Of a DNA stretch of 64,000 nt, positions 44,302 to 52,562 are shown piece after piece. How positions within the stretch are numbered: the first letter of the stretch is position 1; every line of letters begins with the position of its first letter. This stretch comes from Faecalicoccus pleomorphus DSM 20574. GTDB taxonomy: Bacteria > Bacillota_I > Bacilli_A > Erysipelotrichales > Erysipelotrichaceae. A program made the translations under genes and the position numbers. A model generated the notes under the pieces. It did no database searches, was not told the DNA's origin, and saw nothing but the letters and a program-made list of their open reading frames with translations. The stretch lies in assembly GCF_000420345.1 (NCBI RefSeq), contig NZ_ATUT01000005.1, positions 1 to 64,000 of the forward strand. Reading direction: 5' to 3'.

Positions 44302-45054
44302 ATGAATTTAGAAAGTAACAAACCATTATACTTACAAGTAGAAGCTGATATTCGTAATTCGATTCTTCAAAAGAAATTTCGTTCCGGTCAAAAGCTACCT
44401 ACTGAAAATGAACTTAGCCAACAATACAATGTCAGTAAAATAACAATTCGCAAAGCTATGTCCAATCTGGCAAAAGAGGGAATGATTCAAAAAGTACAGG
44501 GTAAAGGAACTTTTATCAGTTATAAAAAGGACAAATTATTATTGAATAAAGCCAGAGGTTTCCAAGATTCTCTAAGCAATTTTGGACATTCTTCCAAACA
44601 TAAAATACTAAATGTATCGATTATAAAGGCGGATTCTGATATTTCACAAAAATTAAATATAGCTCCAGATACTACCATATTTTTTCTTGAACGACTCATT
44701 TGGGAAGATGCGGCACCTATCGCTATAGACAGAATTTATCTTCCTGAAGAAAACTTCCCAAATTTTATGAAAAATATAGCTGAAGATAAATCTTTCTATC
44801 AGATTCTACAAGATAACTATGGTATAGTTTTAAATAAATCTATTCTGGAAATCAATGGTGTAATTGCGACAAAAGAATATGCCGAGCTTCTTCAGTGTAA
44901 TATTGGTGATCCTTTATTCCACATTGAAAAAATCGGTTATGAAAAAAATGATTGTCCCATCCATTATTCTATCTCCATCGTTCGCTGTGATAGAGTCAGC
45001 TATGTTGTTTCAACGGATAATTCGACCGTCATGGATGAAAAGATCATAAGATAA
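44302..45054 (+). CDS. GntR-family (HutC/UTRA) transcriptional regulator
   Basis: A 250-residue repressor with the winged helix at 1-70 (NKPLYLQVEADIRNSI, LPTENELSQQYNVSKITIRKAMSNLAKEGMIQKVQGKGTF) and a UTRA ligand domain (about 85-240). Relatives of this type control sugar and Amadori-compound PTS operons (FrlR, GmuR and others). It is convergent with the PTS-deglycase operon, and a motif in its leader recurs at that promoter. The ATG at 44302 has AGGTGA at the proper distance; a GTG three codons earlier is rejected. Confidence 0.9.
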   Translation: MNLESNKPLYLQVEADIRNSILQKKFRSGQKLPTENELSQQYNVSKITIRKAMSNLAKEGMIQKVQGKGTFISYKKDKLLLNKARGFQDSLSNFGHSSKHKILNVSIIKADSDISQKLNIAPDTTIFFLERLIWEDAAPIAIDRIYLPEENFPNFMKNIAEDKSFYQILQDNYGIVLNKSILEINGVIATKEYAELLQCNIGDPLFHIEKIGYEKNDCPIHYSISIVRCDRVSYVVSTDNSTVMDEKIIR

Positions 45055-45085
45055 AAACAAGGCCCCGCTTTTGCGAGGCCTGTTT
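45053..45085. terminator. Bidirectional terminator between gntR and the PTS operon
   Basis: GGCC-CGC and GCG-GGCC (45061-45080) fold around TTTT with one mismatch. On the minus strand it is followed by TTGTTTTT, which suits the end of the PTS operon. Confidence 0.7.
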
Positions 45086-45098
45086 ACTTGGGGGCTAT

Positions 45099-45923
45099 TT
45101 AAAGGATACCAATAGCACTAAATACTAGTCCAAATACAATAATTCCCAACAAGAGAACATTTGTATTTACTTTCTTTTGAATCAACCAATATATACCTAA
45201 TGTAAATACTAGAGGTAATAATTTAGGGAAAATCTGATCGATCATATCTTGAAGGACAAGTTCTGTTCCACCGGTATTAAATTGCAAAGGTGTTGTAATC
45301 GCAACCATGCTGGCGACCATTCCACCAATGACTGCTAGACCGACAACGGAAGCAAAATGCATGACACGATCCATCAAGCCTTCCTGATATAGTTTTGCGA
45401 GATATTTATTCCCTGAACGATACCCTAAGAAAGTTCCATGATATGCTGCAAGTAAAGAAGGAATTGCGAATAAAACAACGGCGAGAATTGGCCCTAAAAT
45501 ACTTCCTTGTTGTGCAAAAGACAAACCAATACCGAAAGTAATGATACGCAGAGTTCCCTGGAAGAAACTGTCTCCAATACCTGCAAATGGTCCCATCAAA
45601 CTGGTCTTGATCATGGAAATTGATTCAGGTTGGAATTCTCCTTCCTTGGATTTTGCGTTTTGTTCTTCCATAGAAGCTGCAAGTCCCATGATAAAAGAGG
45701 TCATTTGTGGTGTACAGTTAAAGAACTCCATATGTCGCTGATACGCTTCTTTTTTTCTTTTTTCATCATTTTTATATAATTTATCAATAATAGGAGCCAT
45801 CCCAAACATGAATCCCATATGCATCTGTCGCTCATAGTTCCAAGAACACATAATCGTCAAAGAATTCAGAAACACACGGCGTAAATCTCGTTTTGTGATC
45901 ACACTATTTTGTTTTTCTTCCAT
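45099..45923 (-). CDS. PTS mannose-family IID component
   Basis: Membrane subunit of 274 residues working with IIC. SWNYERQMHMGFMFGMAPII, the FNCTPQMTSFIMGL segment and SLMGPFAGIGDSFFQGTLR are IID hallmarks; a long hydrophobic C-terminus follows. The ATG at 45921-45923 follows AAGGAGG; the longer frame upstream lies in the IIC gene. It is the last gene of the operon before the terminator. Confidence 0.94.
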   Translation of the reverse strand: MEEKQNSVITKRDLRRVFLNSLTIMCSWNYERQMHMGFMFGMAPIIDKLYKNDEKRKKEAYQRHMEFFNCTPQMTSFIMGLAASMEEQNAKSKEGEFQPESISMIKTSLMGPFAGIGDSFFQGTLRIITFGIGLSFAQQGSILGPILAVVLFAIPSLLAAYHGTFLGYRSGNKYLAKLYQEGLMDRVMHFASVVGLAVIGGMVASMVAITTPLQFNTGGTELVLQDMIDQIFPKLLPLVFTLGIYWLIQKKVNTNVLLLGIIVFGLVFSAIGIL

Positions 45924-45927
45924 CAGA

Positions 45928-46668
45928 CTAAGCCTCCTTCTTAGCATACAATACTCTATCAAGCACAAATGCCAAAATACCTGCATACATTGTTAATCCA
46001 ATTAAATCCAGTCCGGAATATGCTACTGTTAAAAAACCAAGTAAGAAATATGGAAACATCTTTTTAGACAGCATTGTACTCAACAACATGGCAAATCCCA
46101 GTGCAGATAATAAGTTTCCGGCTACTGTTAAACCATTAGTAATCACATCCGGAATAGCCTGCACAAGTTCAGCAACCAAATCAGCACCATAATAAATGGT
46201 TAAAAAGATTGGTATGAAATATACAAAGGCATTAAATATAAATGACCACCATAAATGAATATGAATTGCTTTTTTATATTTACCATTCTCAATAGCACGA
46301 TCTGCCACATGAGAAAATTGTGCAATAACCATTCGCATAATGATACTTAAGAATTCACCTGCAACCGCAACTGGAATCGCAATGGTCAATGCTTCTTCGG
46401 TCGAAGCTCCAGAAAGAATCGCAAATGCAGTTGCGATAATACTACCAAACTGCATATTTGGCGGACCAGCTGCACCAATCGAAACAAATCCCATAGATAT
46501 CAATTCTAAAGATGCACCTAGGGTGATACCTTGTGTTATATCACCTAATACAAAGCCGGCCAACGTACTTAAAATCAAAGGTCTTCCGATATTTTGGCGT
46601 CCTATTAATCGAGAGTCAATAACACCAACGACACCGACCAGACCTAGAAGTATGGCCTTCATTAACAT
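45928..46668 (-). CDS. PTS mannose-family IIC component
   Basis: Sugar-translocating membrane subunit, 246 residues, about eight helices. GRPLILSTLAGFVLGDITQGITLGASLELISMGFVSIGAAGPPN is the family signature. The start has a GGAGGGG site 5-6 bases upstream. It sits 4 bases before IID. Confidence 0.94.
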   Translation of the reverse strand: MLMKAILLGLVGVVGVIDSRLIGRQNIGRPLILSTLAGFVLGDITQGITLGASLELISMGFVSIGAAGPPNMQFGSIIATAFAILSGASTEEALTIAIPVAVAGEFLSIIMRMVIAQFSHVADRAIENGKYKKAIHIHLWWSFIFNAFVYFIPIFLTIYYGADLVAELVQAIPDVITNGLTVAGNLLSALGFAMLLSTMLSKKMFPYFLLGFLTVAYSGLDLIGLTMYAGILAFVLDRVLYAKKEA

Positions 46669-46701
46669 AATACCCCTCCCTTTCTACTTTCCTGAGATAT
46701 T

Positions 46702-47166
46702 TTATTTACTGAAATCTGCACTTTCTACTTGAGAAGTTGGCACCATTTGGATATAAACCTTTTTACCTAAAGCAATCAAATCCTGGGTAGCCTTTAATTC
46801 CTGAGAATTCAGGAAGACAGCTTTTCCGTATTGTTTGGAATCTGACTTTTTGGCAACTCCTCCAAAGTTGATCTCAGTTACTTCTGGTAATTGTTCTACC
46901 AGTTTTAAGGCTTCTTCAGGGCCTTTTACAAGAATCATGATATTTTTGTTTTTCTTTTCTTCTACTAAGCTTTTTAATTGTGAAAATGGAATAATGCTTA
47001 ATTCACAATCCGTAGGTTTAGCTATACTTAAAGCCATTACACTGATAGGGTCATTAGGAACTTTATCATCTACTATGATGATATAATTAACAGACATTTG
47101 TTTCGTCCAAGAAAAAATAACCTGACCATGTAATAAACGATGATCTACTCGTACTAGTTTAATCAT
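46702..47166 (-). CDS. PTS mannose-family IIB component
   Basis: Cytoplasmic phosphocarrier of 154 residues. The phosphorylated histidine is in RVDHRLLHGQV (His13). It accepts phosphate from IIA and passes it to the incoming sugar. It overlaps the IIA gene by 4 bases. Confidence 0.94.
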   Translation of the reverse strand: MIKLVRVDHRLLHGQVIFSWTKQMSVNYIIIVDDKVPNDPISVMALSIAKPTDCELSIIPFSQLKSLVEEKKNKNIMILVKGPEEALKLVEQLPEVTEINFGGVAKKSDSKQYGKAVFLNSQELKATQDLIALGKKVYIQMVPTSQVESADFSK

Positions 47167-47588
47167 TTTTTATCCTCCGTTTTTAACAATTTATTATAGA
47201 ATATTATACTTGTTCTCGCGTTCTCAATTATAGTCTCTAAATCAAGTTCTTCCCAAGAAACTCCATTCTTTTTGGCAATCATCAATTCCAAAACTAACGG
47301 AAGATTGATACCGGCTATCAACTTTCTGGAATCCGATAAAAATGGGAGTGCCATATTCGCCGGTGTTCCTCCTGGTAAATCCAATAAGATGACCATATTT
47401 TTATCTTTATATTTATTTTCTACAACATCTGAGATTTTATTCGAAAAAGTATCCAATGCTTCTCCAGTCTCAAAAGACAACACATCCATATCATTTTGAT
47501 CAATATCTAATATGAGCTGCAAAGCACTAAAATATCCTTTTGACAATGCAGCATGTGTCACCACCAACACTTCAAAAGCATCACCCAT
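47163..47588 (-). CDS. PTS mannose-family IIA component
   Basis: Cytoplasmic phosphocarrier of 141 residues that takes phosphate from HPr on the His in VVTHAALSKG. VILLDLPGGTPANMA is the second family motif. The ATG at 47586-47588 has AAGGGTG upstream; a GTG three codons earlier is possible but less likely. It lies 15 bases after the HAD gene. Confidence 0.92.
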   Translation of the reverse strand: MGDAFEVLVVTHAALSKGYFSALQLILDIDQNDMDVLSFETGEALDTFSNKISDVVENKYKDKNMVILLDLPGGTPANMALPFLSDSRKLIAGINLPLVLELMIAKKNGVSWEELDLETIIENARTSIIFYNKLLKTEDKK

Positions 47589-47603
47589 AATCGTCACCCT
47601 TTT

Positions 47604-48266
47604 CTATGCTTCAATCATCTTTTCCAGTACATGTATTGCTTGTTTTAAGTTTGGCAATATCTGTTGTGTCATTTCCACTTGATCAGGTTCAGGAACTTCC
47701 AAATCTGGAACCATAATGCAAGGAATATGCGCACGATACGCAGCAGTAACCCCTACTTTTGAATCTTCAAATACCAGAGCATCATGACTATTTACATCCA
47801 TCTTTCTTAAAACTTTCAAATATATGTCGGGAGAAGGTTTCTTATTCGAAACTTCATCTCCACAACATATGTAATCGAATTTGTGGTACAAATTGACTCT
47901 TTTTAATCTTTCTTCCGTCAAACAGCGGGAAGTAGAGGTTGCAACTGCCATAGGAATCTTCTTTTTTGTTAAATACGATATGACTTCATAAACACCCGGT
48001 TGCACCCTCAGTTGCGTTTTTAATCGCTTTAATCCCTCTGCTCGAGCTGTTTCTAAAAATTCATCCGGTGTACAATGTCCCTGTAAATCTCGTTCAAGAA
48101 TTTCTTTCACAGTATCTCCACTATGTCCAACAACCTTCATGAATAAAGAATTTCCTATGTCATCTAGTGAATATGCCTTGGCAACATCACTCCAAACTTC
48201 CTGCCAAACTCTCTCTGTATCCAATATAAGGCCATCTACATCGAAAATAACTAATTCCAGTGGCAT
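47604..48266 (-). CDS. HAD phosphatase/beta-phosphoglucomutase-like protein
   Basis: A 220-residue subfamily-I HAD enzyme: FDVDGLILDTERVW (nucleophile Asp and acid Asp), a helical cap, TSTSR, KKPSPDIYL and FEDSKVGVTAA. It resembles both beta-phosphoglucomutases and sugar-phosphate phosphatases. It lies between the deglycase and PTS genes, so it probably acts on a phosphorylated sugar made or imported by this pathway. Such a gene is not part of the minimal Amadori operons I know. Confidence 0.85.
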   Translation of the reverse strand: MPLELVIFDVDGLILDTERVWQEVWSDVAKAYSLDDIGNSLFMKVVGHSGDTVKEILERDLQGHCTPDEFLETARAEGLKRLKTQLRVQPGVYEVISYLTKKKIPMAVATSTSRCLTEERLKRVNLYHKFDYICCGDEVSNKKPSPDIYLKVLRKMDVNSHDALVFEDSKVGVTAAYRAHIPCIMVPDLEVPEPDQVEMTQQILPNLKQAIHVLEKMIEA

Positions 48267-48281
48267 GTACAAGTCTCCGTT

Positions 48282-49259
48282 TTAGTATTCCATCTGCCAC
48301 ATATAGCGACGAACATCCAAAGAATGTCCACGTTCAAACGCAATTGCTTCGATAAACAAACGAATCACTACTCCCGAAAGAATGGCGGCAATATATTGTT
48401 TAGCTTCTGGAGCTACTGTATCCAAATGCAAATCTTTCTGATCTAAAACTAACAGCTTATCTGTGAACTTTGTTGCGAAATCTTCGACACGCTGATCCAA
48501 ATGACGCGTATTTCCAATACTCTTTACCAACATGAATGGTACATCATAATCGGTAATTTCGAATGGTCCGTGGAAATACTCTCCAGAATGAATGCATCCA
48601 GAATTGATCCATTGCATTTCCATAAACCAGCACATAGCTGTAGAATAAGCTTCACCGTAGTTGATACCACTTCCGATTGTATAAATAATTGGATCACGTT
48701 TCTGTGCCTTTGCCCAATCTTTAGCCTGTTCGGCATACTGTGCTTTGGCTTCTTCACTCAATTCTGTTAATTTTTCCAATTCTTGTAAACATACATCCCA
48801 TTTCTCATTTGGTGCTAATACTTTTAACAAATTGAAAATCAAACCATAAAGAATACCTTTGTTCTTATCGGAATCACTCACATCTTTTCCCCAATCATAA
48901 TGAACAGGATATTCAGCAGCTTCCCAAAGCTCCGATCCAACTAAATTGGAAAGGGCAACTGTCATAGCCCCTTTTTCTCTTGCCAATTTAGTCGCGGCAA
49001 TAGTTTCCGGAGTATTTCCAGAATGTGAACAGGAAATCACCAGTGAATCTGCACAAAGATTTTTCGGTGTGTCATATACAAATTCATTTGCCGTATATAC
49101 ATGACTAGGTACATTAGATTCGCGGTCAAATATGTATTGACCTGCCATTAAAACTGCTTGAGAACCACCACAAGCTACAAAGTAAACTTCATTCACTTCT
49201 CCTTTGGCTTTCAAAGCCTGCATTACATTTTTAATTTGTTCTGCATGTTCTTGTCTCAT
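48282..49259 (-). CDS. SIS-domain deglycase for phosphorylated Amadori compounds (FrlB/GfrF-like)
   Basis: A 325-residue double-SIS protein. N-terminal VYFVACGGSQAVLMAGQYIFDR and SCSHSGNTPETIAATKLAREKGA form the sugar-phosphate sites; the second SIS has IYTIGSGINYGEAYSTAMCWFMEMQW, and the active-site segment HSGEYFHGPFEI matches the ESGEFRHGPLEI pattern of E. coli FrlB. The end RRYMWQMEY also resembles FrlB. The reaction would split fructoselysine 6-phosphate (or glucoselysine, or a fructosyl amino acid) to glucose 6-phosphate and amino acid. It is the first gene of a PTS operon, the arrangement seen in PTS-type fructoselysine/glucoselysine clusters; exact substrate uncertain. Confidence 0.85.
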   Translation of the reverse strand: MRQEHAEQIKNVMQALKAKGEVNEVYFVACGGSQAVLMAGQYIFDRESNVPSHVYTANEFVYDTPKNLCADSLVISCSHSGNTPETIAATKLAREKGAMTVALSNLVGSELWEAAEYPVHYDWGKDVSDSDKNKGILYGLIFNLLKVLAPNEKWDVCLQELEKLTELSEEAKAQYAEQAKDWAKAQKRDPIIYTIGSGINYGEAYSTAMCWFMEMQWINSGCIHSGEYFHGPFEITDYDVPFMLVKSIGNTRHLDQRVEDFATKFTDKLLVLDQKDLHLDTVAPEAKQYIAAILSGVVIRLFIEAIAFERGHSLDVRRYMWQMEY

Positions 49260-49279
49260 AATTTTCTCCCTTTCTTAAT

Positions 49280-49300
49280 GATTATATATCATTATATATC
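49280..49300 (-). promoter_or_regulatory. Tandem 10-bp repeat in the PTS operon leader
   Basis: ATTATATATC occurs twice in tandem (49281-49290, 49291-49300), preceded by G. The same word, one base changed, lies in the GntR leader, so this is a candidate GntR site just downstream of the promoter. Confidence 0.4.
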
Positions 49301-49312
49301 TTTACATAACCT

Positions 49313-49340
49313 ATTATACATATAACAGATAAATATGCAA
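49313..49340 (-). promoter_or_regulatory. Promoter of the Amadori PTS operon
   Basis: On the minus strand TTGCAT (49340-49335), 16 bases, and a perfect TATAAT (49318-49313). Confidence 0.65.
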
Positions 49341-49349
49341 TCGTTTTCA
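49336..49349. promoter_or_regulatory. cre-like site over the -35 of the Amadori PTS operon
   Basis: TGCAATCGTTTTCA matches the CcpA consensus TGWAANCGNTNWCA except for the third base. It overlaps the -35, so carbon catabolite repression is likely. Confidence 0.5.
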
Positions 49350-49379
49350 TTCTTTTTTTTACCAGTTTCCCCGCTCAAC

Positions 49380-49420
49380 AAAAAAAAGAGATATTTACAC
49401 AAAAACGTATAAATATCTCT
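49380..49420 (-). terminator. Terminator of the YitT gene
   Basis: AGAGATATTTA and TAAATATCTCT (49387-49397 and 49410-49420) form an 11-bp stem, followed on the minus strand by eight or more T. Confidence 0.8.
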
Positions 49421-49453
49421 ATCTTAATATGAAAATATAAACCATTTACTTTT

Positions 49454-50341
49454 TTACCATACATTACGATTGATTGTTCCATCCTCAAAAGTAAAACCAG
49501 AACCATGAATTTCATTGACATCACTGACAACCATAAAAGCAGCTGGATCAATCCGGTTGATTTCTTGTTCCACCAAAGGATATTCTTTTCGAGAAATCAC
49601 ACACATTACAACAGGACGTTCCTGTTGTGTATAACCACCTTTTCCAGAGAGAATCGTTACTCCACGGCTCATCGTATTCATTAAATAATCACGAACTTCA
49701 TCCCACTTTGATGAAATGATCATAACGTTCTTGGCACTCTGTGAACCTAACAGAACTGTTTTATTAATAACCTGACCAGAAATAAACACAGTAATGATTC
49801 CAACCAGTGCCTTTTGAAGACCATAGGTTATCACACCAAATAAAATCGTTAAAATATCCACGATCATGACAGAATTTCCAGAGGATAACCGGGCATACTT
49901 ATGTATAATCAAGGCCGGAATATCCATTCCTCCTGTACTGGCACCGGCTCGAAACGCCAATCCCAGGCCAAACCCTGCCAACACACCGGCATAAATTGCC
50001 GCCAAATAATCAGGCATAACAAATGTATCTGCAGGGAATTGTTCTACCACTGCCGATAAAAGCGTAACTAGCACTGGATAGGCAATAGCTGATACCACTG
50101 TCTTCAAAGCAAATTCTTTTCCTAAAAAAATAAATCCTAAAATAAAGAGTCCCACAGTCAAAATATTGATCATCCAAACTGGACCTACTGGAACTAATGG
50201 TTGTAAAGCCACAGATAAACCGGCAATTCCTCCATCTAGTAAATGATTCGGCAATACAATGAACGCAACTTCGCAAGCAATGATCAAGTTGCCTAATACT
50301 ACAAAAATTAAATCTTTCCACCAATTCTTATTTTTCCCCAT
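49454..50341 (-). CDS. YitT-family membrane protein
   Basis: A 295-residue protein with five to six N-terminal helices (DUF161-like: AFIVLPNHLLDGGIAGLSVAL, AFRAGASTGGMDIPALII) and a C-terminal cytoplasmic DUF2179 domain (SRGVTILSGKGGYTQQERPVVMCVISRKEYPLV, IDPAAFMVVSDVNEIHGSGF). The transported substrate of the family is unknown. The ATG at 50339-50341 follows GGGAGG. It is transcribed away from the frl-type operon with its own terminator. Confidence 0.92.
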   Translation of the reverse strand: MGKNKNWWKDLIFVVLGNLIIACEVAFIVLPNHLLDGGIAGLSVALQPLVPVGPVWMINILTVGLFILGFIFLGKEFALKTVVSAIAYPVLVTLLSAVVEQFPADTFVMPDYLAAIYAGVLAGFGLGLAFRAGASTGGMDIPALIIHKYARLSSGNSVMIVDILTILFGVITYGLQKALVGIITVFISGQVINKTVLLGSQSAKNVMIISSKWDEVRDYLMNTMSRGVTILSGKGGYTQQERPVVMCVISRKEYPLVEQEINRIDPAAFMVVSDVNEIHGSGFTFEDGTINRNVW

Positions 50342-50437
50342 AACAACCTCCCATATGCACCTTGTCATTATAACATTGAAACACTATGCAAATAAGAGAT
50401 TTTAAGGTATCTATGCAAATTCTCACATAAAACCTGC

Positions 50438-50890
50438 TTATAAAATGATTTTTTCCATCCAATAATTTTCCATCGCCACACCTCGTACATACACTATTTG
50501 TTTTTGTATACATCGATAGCCTCTATGCGCAAAAAAAGGCTTTGCCGTTATAGAAGCTTGTGTGATAACTCTTTTCGTTGCCAAAGCTTCCAAGACATCA
50601 CATAACATAGTGCCAATTCCTTCATTTTGATGATCTTTATGTACGAACAATCGATCCAGATACCCTTGTGCATCTATATCCCCAAAGCCAACGATCTGAC
50701 CATCGTTTTCAACAACAAACGTAGTGTGATCTAAAAAACGCTGATTCCACGCATTACGATCGTATTCTACAGGTGCCCACGCATCCAATTGTATCCTGGT
50801 ATAATCGACTGCATTCACCGTATGCACTGTATTCCAAAATAAGTCGCGTAAAATTGGCGCATCTTCTTCCTTATAAGAACGAATGTACAT
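50438..50890 (-). CDS. GNAT-family N-acetyltransferase
   Basis: A 150-residue acetyl-CoA-dependent acetyltransferase. IVGFGDIDAQGYLDRLFVHKDHQNEGIGTML holds the beta-4 strand and the pyrophosphate-binding loop (Q/RxxGxG/A type), and FFAHRGYRCIQKQ the C-terminal part. It resembles the YafP/ElaA-like small GNATs. Substrate unknown. It begins 1 base after the HAD gene, which suggests one transcript. Confidence 0.87.
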   Translation of the reverse strand: MYIRSYKEEDAPILRDLFWNTVHTVNAVDYTRIQLDAWAPVEYDRNAWNQRFLDHTTFVVENDGQIVGFGDIDAQGYLDRLFVHKDHQNEGIGTMLCDVLEALATKRVITQASITAKPFFAHRGYRCIQKQIVYVRGVAMENYWMEKIIL

Positions 50891-50891
50891 T

Positions 50892-51701
50892 TTACAAGTT
50901 CTCCAACATATGTGATATTACAGAGTATTCATCATATGGACCAATTTGATAGCTTGCTGCTTCTTTAGCCTGCACAGTACCTGTAGATGGACAATAGGAA
51001 TGTTCAAAACGCTTTAACATCGATAGATCATTTAACCCATCTCCATACACATACACATCTTCATCACGAATATGAAGAAAATCTGCAAGTTCTTTGACCG
51101 CATTTCCTTTTGTCACACCAAAACCTGTTATTTCAGCTAAACTAGTCACACTCGGAGCATTGACAATTTTATCCGCATAGTGTTTTGATAATTCTTCAAT
51201 TTCTTGATACATGTCTTCATGCGTACAATGCAGATTCACTTTATAAATGTCTTTCGATAAAATATCAAAAGGATCACATTGAAAATGATATTTTCTCAAG
51301 TTTTTTGCCATATTTTTTTGAACTTCCCGATTTCTCATTCTTTGATTTTGCATATATATCTTCGTGAAAGTTTCCTCATCCCCTGTCGTATAAATTTCAT
51401 CGAATGTCTGGTATTCAAATTTATACGGCGTTTCAAATAAGAGAAGCCGGATAGTTTCTTTATCCATTGGATGTGAAGAAATGATATGTCCCGCTTTATC
51501 TAAAATACAAGCGCCGTTCATACCAATCAAAAAGGTATCTACCAAACCCGCAGAACGGGTTAACGATAAGTTTCTACCGGTACACACAGTAAAAATATGT
51601 CCCGCTTCAAATATTTTTTCAATACCTTCATTGATTCGATGATCCGATTGATGATTTCTATTCAGTAAAGTTCCGTCTAAATCCGAAGCAAACAATTTCA
51701 T
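50892..51701 (-). CDS. HAD-superfamily Cof-type phosphatase
   Basis: A 269-residue haloacid-dehalogenase phosphatase: motif I FASDLDGTLLN, motif II VCTGRN, Lys in VTKGNAVKELA, motif IV YGDGLNDLSML, with a C2 cap. The ATG at 51699-51701 follows AAAGGAG. A TATAAT (minus, about 51724-51729) between it and the sortase gene may be its own promoter. Substrate unknown; sugar phosphate or FMN-type substrates are common in the family. Confidence 0.87.
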   Translation of the reverse strand: MKLFASDLDGTLLNRNHQSDHRINEGIEKIFEAGHIFTVCTGRNLSLTRSAGLVDTFLIGMNGACILDKAGHIISSHPMDKETIRLLLFETPYKFEYQTFDEIYTTGDEETFTKIYMQNQRMRNREVQKNMAKNLRKYHFQCDPFDILSKDIYKVNLHCTHEDMYQEIEELSKHYADKIVNAPSVTSLAEITGFGVTKGNAVKELADFLHIRDEDVYVYGDGLNDLSMLKRFEHSYCPSTGTVQAKEAASYQIGPYDEYSVISHMLENL

Positions 51702-51734
51702 AGGCAATCTCCTTTGTCCCTATTATACATGGTT

Positions 51735-52526
51735 TCACTTTCTTCGACATCCTATTTTCCGACACAATATCCAACCTGCCACCAATAAAGCTCCAATACT
51801 TGCCAATACTATCCAATGTATAGACAAGGGCCTCTGTATATCTACATTTGCATTCTCTTCTACTCTTGTACCAGTCACTAATAATCGGTGTGAATTGATC
51901 ATATAAGGGGTACACGTCACAAGGGTGGCTAAATCCTGGTTCGCGTCCAAAGGTTCCATTTGAAACGCATCCGGCAAAATGGTATCTATAGAAATCACTT
52001 TATATGTATGAAGTCCTTTGACTGTATAAATAGAAAATGTATCTCCAATTTCCAACTCGTTCAATCTAGAAAACAATGCAGCACCTGGTAGTCCTCTATG
52101 GCCTGCCAACATAGTGTGTGTACCTATACCACCAGATGGAAACGATGTACCACTCAAATGGCCAATCCCCTTTTGTAAGGTGGTATCCGATGTTCCTTCG
52201 TAAATAGGTTCTTTAACTTGAATTTTTGGTATTATGATTTCTCCAATTACATCATGAGCGGCCAGCCGATCATTGATCTTGTATACCTCCTGACCGGAAG
52301 AATATGGGTCACTCACACTTTGATTTAAAGTCGATTGGTTATATTTTTCTATTTCCTTTGCCAGCTGTTCTCGATCTTTATCTTGTATGGATTGAACATA
52401 TTCTTGAAAATCATTAGTACTTTGCATACTACTTTGCTCATGTTCAAAATGATGTACTATTGGATAAAGTACTAAAAGAACACCCAAAACAATCAATGTT
52501 ATATAAATATATTTTTTAAATTTCAT
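51735..52526 (-). CDS. Class C sortase
   Basis: A membrane transpeptidase of 263 residues. One N-terminal helix (about 7-24) and one C-terminal helix (about 236-254) flank the catalytic domain. The triad is His143 (LAGHRG), Cys205 (TLVTCTPY) and Arg214 (NSHRLLVTGTR). The His-Cys spacing (62) and Cys-Arg spacing (9) are those of pilus-type SrtC enzymes, and SDPYSS at 72-77 resembles their DP(F/W/Y) lid. It should link or anchor LPxTG proteins, most simply the LPSTG adhesin encoded upstream. A terminator separates the two genes. Confidence 0.93.
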   Translation of the reverse strand: MKFKKYIYITLIVLGVLLVLYPIVHHFEHEQSSMQSTNDFQEYVQSIQDKDREQLAKEIEKYNQSTLNQSVSDPYSSGQEVYKINDRLAAHDVIGEIIIPKIQVKEPIYEGTSDTTLQKGIGHLSGTSFPSGGIGTHTMLAGHRGLPGAALFSRLNELEIGDTFSIYTVKGLHTYKVISIDTILPDAFQMEPLDANQDLATLVTCTPYMINSHRLLVTGTRVEENANVDIQRPLSIHWIVLASIGALLVAGWILCRKIGCRRK

Positions 52527-52536
52527 ATTCTTTTCT

Positions 52537-52562
52537 AAAAAGACAGGCTATTTTGCCTGTCT
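52537..52562 (-). terminator. Internal terminator between adhesin and sortase genes
   Basis: AGACAGGC and GCCTGTCT (52541-52548 and 52555-52562) with a six-base loop, then TTTTT on the minus strand. It overlaps the adhesin stop and lies 11 bases before the sortase start, so sortase is made by readthrough at a lower level. Confidence 0.75.
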
